A stretch of 64,000 nt of DNA from Candidatus Obscuribacterales bacterium (GTDB lineage Bacteria; Cyanobacteriota; Vampirovibrionia; Obscuribacterales; Obscuribacteraceae). Shown one piece after another: positions 61,053-64,000 of this stretch (position 1 is its first letter; each line of letters begins with the position of its first letter). The DNA lies in NCBI GenBank assembly GCA_019752635.1, contig JAIELX010000077.1, positions 1 through 64,000 of the forward strand, read 5' to 3'. The position numbers were made by a program, and so were the translations under genes. The notes beneath the pieces were generated by a model. That model was not told where the DNA came from. It did not search any database and was given only the letters and a program-made list of their open reading frames with translations.

Positions 61053-61076
61053 GTACTCTCAAGGGAGTGGCAATAA

Positions 61077-61505
61077 ATGACGTATCATGTTTGTAAGGCC
61101 ATCGCCTACGGTATGCTCCTTGGCGGAGCCTTCTTCCTGTACAGCGCCGCCACCGGCTACACGCAGGAGCCGCAAATCAAGGACGCAGTCTTAGGTTTAC
61201 TTCTCAGCACAGGAAGCATCTTTGCTCTGTGGATCGACAGGGGAGTACCTGCGTACGAGGCGTCGGAGGAACTGCGACTCCAGATCGGACGCCTGTCCAT
61301 CGAAAAGGCGAAGGACCTCTCACTGGTAAAAGCCTACGAAGACACGCTCCGGGAAGCTCGTTTCTTCCTGGAGACTGCAAGGGCTAAACGCAAACACCGG
61401 GAATGGCGCGCCGCCATCCACGCTGTCAACTTAGGCAAGCAAAAGATCAAGAACTACCGAGACGAGGCAGCAGCAGCAACCAACTGCGATCAGCGCAAGG
61501 TCTAA
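61077..61505 (+). CDS. two-TM helical-tail protein, paralogue 3 of 4
   Basis: 142 residues with two membrane helices (AIAYGMLLGGAFFLYSAA; AVLGLLLSTGSIFALWI), a helix ending SIEKAKDLSLVKAYED, and the tail block RAKRKHREWRAAIHAVNLG plus KQKIKNYRDEA. GGGAG precedes the ATG at 61077 by 9-10 bases. The conserved Trp, Gly and IKNYRD are present. Function unknown. Confidence 0.75.
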   Translation: MTYHVCKAIAYGMLLGGAFFLYSAATGYTQEPQIKDAVLGLLLSTGSIFALWIDRGVPAYEASEELRLQIGRLSIEKAKDLSLVKAYEDTLREARFFLETARAKRKHREWRAAIHAVNLGKQKIKNYRDEAAAATNCDQRKV

Positions 61506-61631
61506 GCACAGCACCGCACTCGGTGCCAGCAAAAAAATCAAAGACACAGTCCGCATCTGCGGACGGTGCTTGTCTGATCACAGCAGAATCGCTACCGCTT
61601 CCGGCACTCCCGAGGCAAAGAGCCACACGAA

Positions 61632-62060
61632 ATGAAGTACATCGTGAGCAAGATCTTACTGTTTGCCATCCTGGTGTGCGGCCTTGCGTTTGCTGCTCAC
61701 ATCGCTGTCGACGAATCGGGTGACACCAGGACACGTCTCATCTATGCTGCGTGCGCTTTCGGCATGACCGCTCTCAGCGGACTGGCGCTGCGTTACATCG
61801 GGCGTCAACCGGTCTACGAAGCGGTGGACAAGCTGCAAGCTCAAATCGACGAGATGCAAAGCGAACCTCCGCCCGCCGAGGATTCGCTGCAGCTCTGCTA
61901 CACCAGCATGCTCGAAAGTGCCCGGCAGAACTACGACGCGGCGCTGGCGAAAGTGAAACAGCGAAGATGGGGCTACGCATACCACTGCGCAAAATTGGGT
62001 CTTCAGAACATCAAGAACTACCGCGATGCGGCGATGAAAGCAAAGTCGCACACGCAGTAA
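61632..62060 (+). CDS. two-TM helical-tail protein, paralogue 4 of 4
   Basis: 142 residues with two membrane helices (ILLFAILVCGLAFAAHIAV; AACAFGMTALSGLALRYI), a coiled helix (VDKLQAQIDEMQSE) and the tail LAKVKQRRWGYAYHCAKLG plus LQNIKNYRDAAMK. The leader differs from those of copies 1-3: no TTGATTCC hairpin is present. The ATG at 61632 has GAGGCAAAGAG upstream at long spacing. Confidence 0.75.
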   Translation: MKYIVSKILLFAILVCGLAFAAHIAVDESGDTRTRLIYAACAFGMTALSGLALRYIGRQPVYEAVDKLQAQIDEMQSEPPPAEDSLQLCYTSMLESARQNYDAALAKVKQRRWGYAYHCAKLGLQNIKNYRDAAMKAKSHTQ

Positions 62061-62135
62061 TCTGAGCTCCGAACGACAAAGAGTAACGCCGAGCGATCCG
62101 CGCACCACTAGGCGCGGCTTCGTCCGAACAACAAA

Positions 62136-62160
62136 GTTGTCGAGCCGAGTGACAGGCAAC
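62136..62160 (+). promoter_or_regulatory. repeated stem-loop element, copy 1
   Basis: GTTG and CAAC enclose TCGAGCCGAGTGACAGG. The enclosed 17 bases match copy 2 at 15 positions, while the stem differs in both arms and still pairs. Confidence 0.5.
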
Positions 62161-62184
62161 GCCAGGCTCCTTTTCACTCATCCG

Positions 62185-62211
62185 CACGGTCGAGCCAGGT
62201 GACAGGCCGTG
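62185..62211 (+). promoter_or_regulatory. repeated stem-loop element, copy 2
   Basis: CACGG and CCGTG enclose TCGAGCCAGGTGACAGG, 50 bases after copy 1 and 24 bases before the ATG at 62235. Its location in the leader suggests control of that gene. Confidence 0.5.
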
Positions 62212-62234
62212 TGAGTACCACTTTCACCTTTTGA

Positions 62235-63098
62235 ATGAAAAACATGAATAACCACCCCCAACGCTGCAACGCCCTCTTCTTCATCGCCTCGGATACTGAC
62301 CGGGCCGGCGAGATTCAGGGCATCCTCCGCTTCCGCCTCAAGTTCCAGCACCACGAGTCAAACGACGCAGCGTACAAAGTGATCATGCTGCCCGCGAGCG
62401 AGCGCAACACCGCATGGAGTCACTTCCAGATTCACGGCAGCGGCGAGTCTGCCCGATGCCGACTCGCAACACAGGACAGGTTCTCGTTCCGCGGCCGGCG
62501 AGAGCAGCACTGGTCGCACATGTGGATCGAGAACGCGATCTACCAATTCACCCTGCACCAGGCGCGCGCGCGCACTCAACGCAAGATGCTGCCCGGCTAC
62601 AACCTCGAGAGTTCGTTCTTCACCGGTGTCATCGACAACGTTCGCATCGAGGCTACCGTTGAGGTAGTGAAGAACGGGCCGCCCCACATGAACGGGCTGT
62701 ACCTCATGGTCGGATGCCAAAACTATGGTCCCCAGACGCTGGACATGCTGAAGACGCGAATGCTCAATATCAACCGGGGCGCATTCGTGGTCGGTACGCA
62801 CCTGTTCCCGATCTTGCGTAAGTACGAACCGGACTATCCGTACTTCTGGGACGACACCCCGGTGTCGGTCCTGTCGCGCGGGTATCACCCGAAGAAGGTG
62901 CAATGGAGCGGTCAGGTGCACGACGGAGCCACGGTGCGCGAAGTCCTGCAGCGAGCCGGCCTCGAGGAACTCCCGCCCGGTATGCGCGTCCTCGGAATCG
63001 AGCAAGAGACCCCCTACAAGTTCTATGACGCAACCATGGATTCCGTAGTGGAGGTTAACCAGAGCGTCATCCTCTCCGAGGCGGACGGCTACTTCTAA
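62235..63098 (+). CDS. unknown protein of the Ter island
   Basis: This 287-residue soluble protein has a beta-rich pattern. Segments include ALFFIASDTDRAGEIQGIL, AWSHFQIHGSGESARCRL, a long middle (IENAIYQFTLHQARARTQRKMLPGYN), GLYLMVGCQNYGPQTL and a C-terminal FYDATMDSVVEVNQSVILSEADGYF. The opening ASDTDRAGE recalls the metal-binding Toprim motif of topoisomerases (SDxDREG), but the rest does not follow that fold, so I make no assignment. The start is ATG 62235 or 62244; neither has a strong ribosome site. The leader carries two repeated stem-loops. Confidence 0.6.
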   Translation: MKNMNNHPQRCNALFFIASDTDRAGEIQGILRFRLKFQHHESNDAAYKVIMLPASERNTAWSHFQIHGSGESARCRLATQDRFSFRGRREQHWSHMWIENAIYQFTLHQARARTQRKMLPGYNLESSFFTGVIDNVRIEATVEVVKNGPPHMNGLYLMVGCQNYGPQTLDMLKTRMLNINRGAFVVGTHLFPILRKYEPDYPYFWDDTPVSVLSRGYHPKKVQWSGQVHDGATVREVLQRAGLEELPPGMRVLGIEQETPYKFYDATMDSVVEVNQSVILSEADGYF

Positions 63099-63145
63099 GT
63101 CACCTGCGCCTACTCAATTCAACAAAGCAAATCGAAAAGGCAAAC

Positions 63146-63433
63146 ATGTTCACTTTCTTTTCTTGCCTCATCGCGGCAGTCCTTTGTTGTGGTACCAGCT
63201 ACCTCCTTTCGCGCTGGTTCTATCACAACGCCGGCAACCGCCCCAAAACGTACTTTGAGGCGCGGGCGACGGCAATCGCGATGTGCTCCGGTTCTCTGCT
63301 CGCCGTAATCGCGTCGATGCTCATCGAACACTTCGCTACGTATCCGTCGGGCACACTCATACCGGCCATGATCGCAGGCATCGTCAGCGGGCTGGCGGGA
63401 GGCTACTTCGGGATGTTTCGATCCGGTTCGTAG
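63146..63433 (+). CDS. small three-TM membrane protein, copy 1
   Basis: 95 residues with an N-terminal membrane segment (FFSCLIAAVLCCGTSYLLS), a short basic loop and two more segments (AIAMCSGSLLAVIASMLI; LIPAMIAGIVSGLAGGYFGMF). AAAAGGC precedes the ATG at 63146. Its topology and its ending (GGYFGMFRSGS) resemble the next gene (GGYAALFQWGN), so they are probably diverged duplicates. Function unknown. Confidence 0.65.
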   Translation: MFTFFSCLIAAVLCCGTSYLLSRWFYHNAGNRPKTYFEARATAIAMCSGSLLAVIASMLIEHFATYPSGTLIPAMIAGIVSGLAGGYFGMFRSGS

Positions 63434-63529
63434 TCCTGACTAATCGTGCGTGATTGGTTCACAGCACACAAGCAACTCACCGACGGCAGCGGCGCACGCC
63501 GCTTCCGTCCATCTCGGAAAGTCGATTCC

Positions 63530-63805
63530 ATGATCACTACAATTCTCGCGTGTCTGCTCGCAGGAGCCTTTTCCGGCTTCATCGGTCACGCAATCAGCGC
63601 CTACTACTGGCGCAGGGTCGAAATCTCGCACTGGGAGAACTCGCGAGTTGGTCTGCTGGCAGTCTTCGCCGGTGCGGTTATCGGTGCCCTGGCTGTTAGT
63701 CTCGTTGGCAACGTTGTTGGATGCAGCATGGGCTTGCCGTTGCTGAGCAGTCTGATCTGCGGCAGCATCGGCGGTTACGCAGCGCTTTTCCAGTGGGGCA
63801 ACTAA
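63530..63805 (+). CDS. small three-TM membrane protein, copy 2
   Basis: 91 residues with the same layout as the preceding gene: N-terminal segment (ILACLLAGAFSGFIGHAIS), a charged loop, and two segments (LLAVFAGAVIGALAVSLVG; LPLLSSLICGSIGGYAALF). GGAAAG lies nine bases before the ATG at 63530; the frame opens at 63446 but that start lacks a site. It ends the plus arm of the Ter island at a strong terminator. Confidence 0.65.
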   Translation: MITTILACLLAGAFSGFIGHAISAYYWRRVEISHWENSRVGLLAVFAGAVIGALAVSLVGNVVGCSMGLPLLSSLICGSIGGYAALFQWGN

Positions 63806-63886
63806 CCTTGCCCGGCTGAAAATGAGACCCCGGCAATCCTGACCGACAGAAAAGTCGGAGGGATAGGCGACAAGAAAGTCTGCTAA

Positions 63887-63917
63887 CAGAAAGGGGCTGG
63901 CTTCCAGCCCCTTTCTG
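63887..63917 (+). terminator. terminator at the end of the plus arm
   Basis: CAGAAAGGGGCTGG pairs perfectly (14 bp) with CCAGCCCCTTTCTG over a three-base loop, followed by CACTTTTTCGGCCTTTTTC. Confidence 0.85.
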
Positions 63918-64000
63918 CACTTTTTCGGCCTTTTTCATTTCTTTTTGACATTTTCAAGAGAGATAACTCGCAGATCGACAGCCTTCCGGCCGGTCTTGTC

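Noticed and set aside
62244..62330. Toprim-like SDTDRAGE at the N-terminus of the 62235 protein
   Set aside because: Only the one motif matches; the upstream glutamate strand and the rest of the Toprim fold are not visible, so no nuclease or topoisomerase role is claimed.
1..64000. CRISPR arrays, rRNA genes, prophage
   Set aside because: No regularly spaced direct repeats with unique spacers, no rRNA sequence and no phage structural or integrase genes were seen.

Overview
The window reads as a Gram-negative-type, free-living bacterial chromosome of moderately high GC. Evidence includes a lipoprotein with a lipobox, a very large membrane-bound beta-glucan synthase, several multi-domain phosphorelay proteins and a tmRNA. 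No rRNA or intact tRNA was found, so I cannot assign a phylum. The hybrid kinase plus Rcp1-like receiver at 8489-10786 hints at a relative of Cyanobacteria, but this is weak.

Layout. (1) 154-2596: four short minus-strand genes (an Nmad3-like protein, one exported and two membrane-anchored small proteins), three of them followed by their own stem-loop. (2) 3075-10786: signalling block with two tandem HPt-pseudoREC-REC-degenerate GGDEF proteins, an MFS transporter, and a hybrid histidine kinase fused in frame to a second receiver with LRV-type repeats. (3) 10967-19666: a 2899-residue cyclic beta-1,2-glucan synthase homologue. (4) 19900-23442: membrane proteins and an S41 protease carrying a C-terminal membrane segment and zinc-ribbon-like tail. 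(5) 24240-27992: tmRNA, a decayed IS3-type orfA and a CopA copper ATPase. (6) 28555-29448: a 21-residue LRR protein made of 12 near-identical 63-bp repeats. (7) 30214-43552: 2,4-dienoyl-CoA reductase-like SDR, a TPM-domain protein with a Ser/Gly/Cys tail beside a 'DEAWH' protein, an RNA ligase, a lipoprotein, a HAD phosphatase, an SDR/dienoyl-CoA isomerase fusion and a peptidase E. (8) 44095-44859: an orphan AbiEi-like (DUF6088-type) antitoxin.

(9) 45205-63805 is the most striking part: a two-sided tellurite/stress (Ter) island. The minus strand carries terC, four terB paralogues, three TerF-type vWA genes, a MORN-like secreted protein and a 51-residue membrane protein. After a 0.9-kb divergent intergenic region, the plus strand carries a helical protein, a DRE-TIM metallolyase, a PRTase-TRSP protein, two StiP-type PRTases and a HAD phosphatase. 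Together these resemble the nucleoside-like-metabolite module known from Ter clusters, but with a different C-C lyase and without a recognisable ATP-grasp or TerD in the window. Four tandem paralogues of an undescribed two-TM protein follow, then an unknown protein preceded by two repeated stem-loops, and two small multi-TM proteins. Local gene duplication (terB x4, vWA x3, StiP x2, two-TM x4, three-TM x2) and palindromic intergenic repeats run through the whole island.
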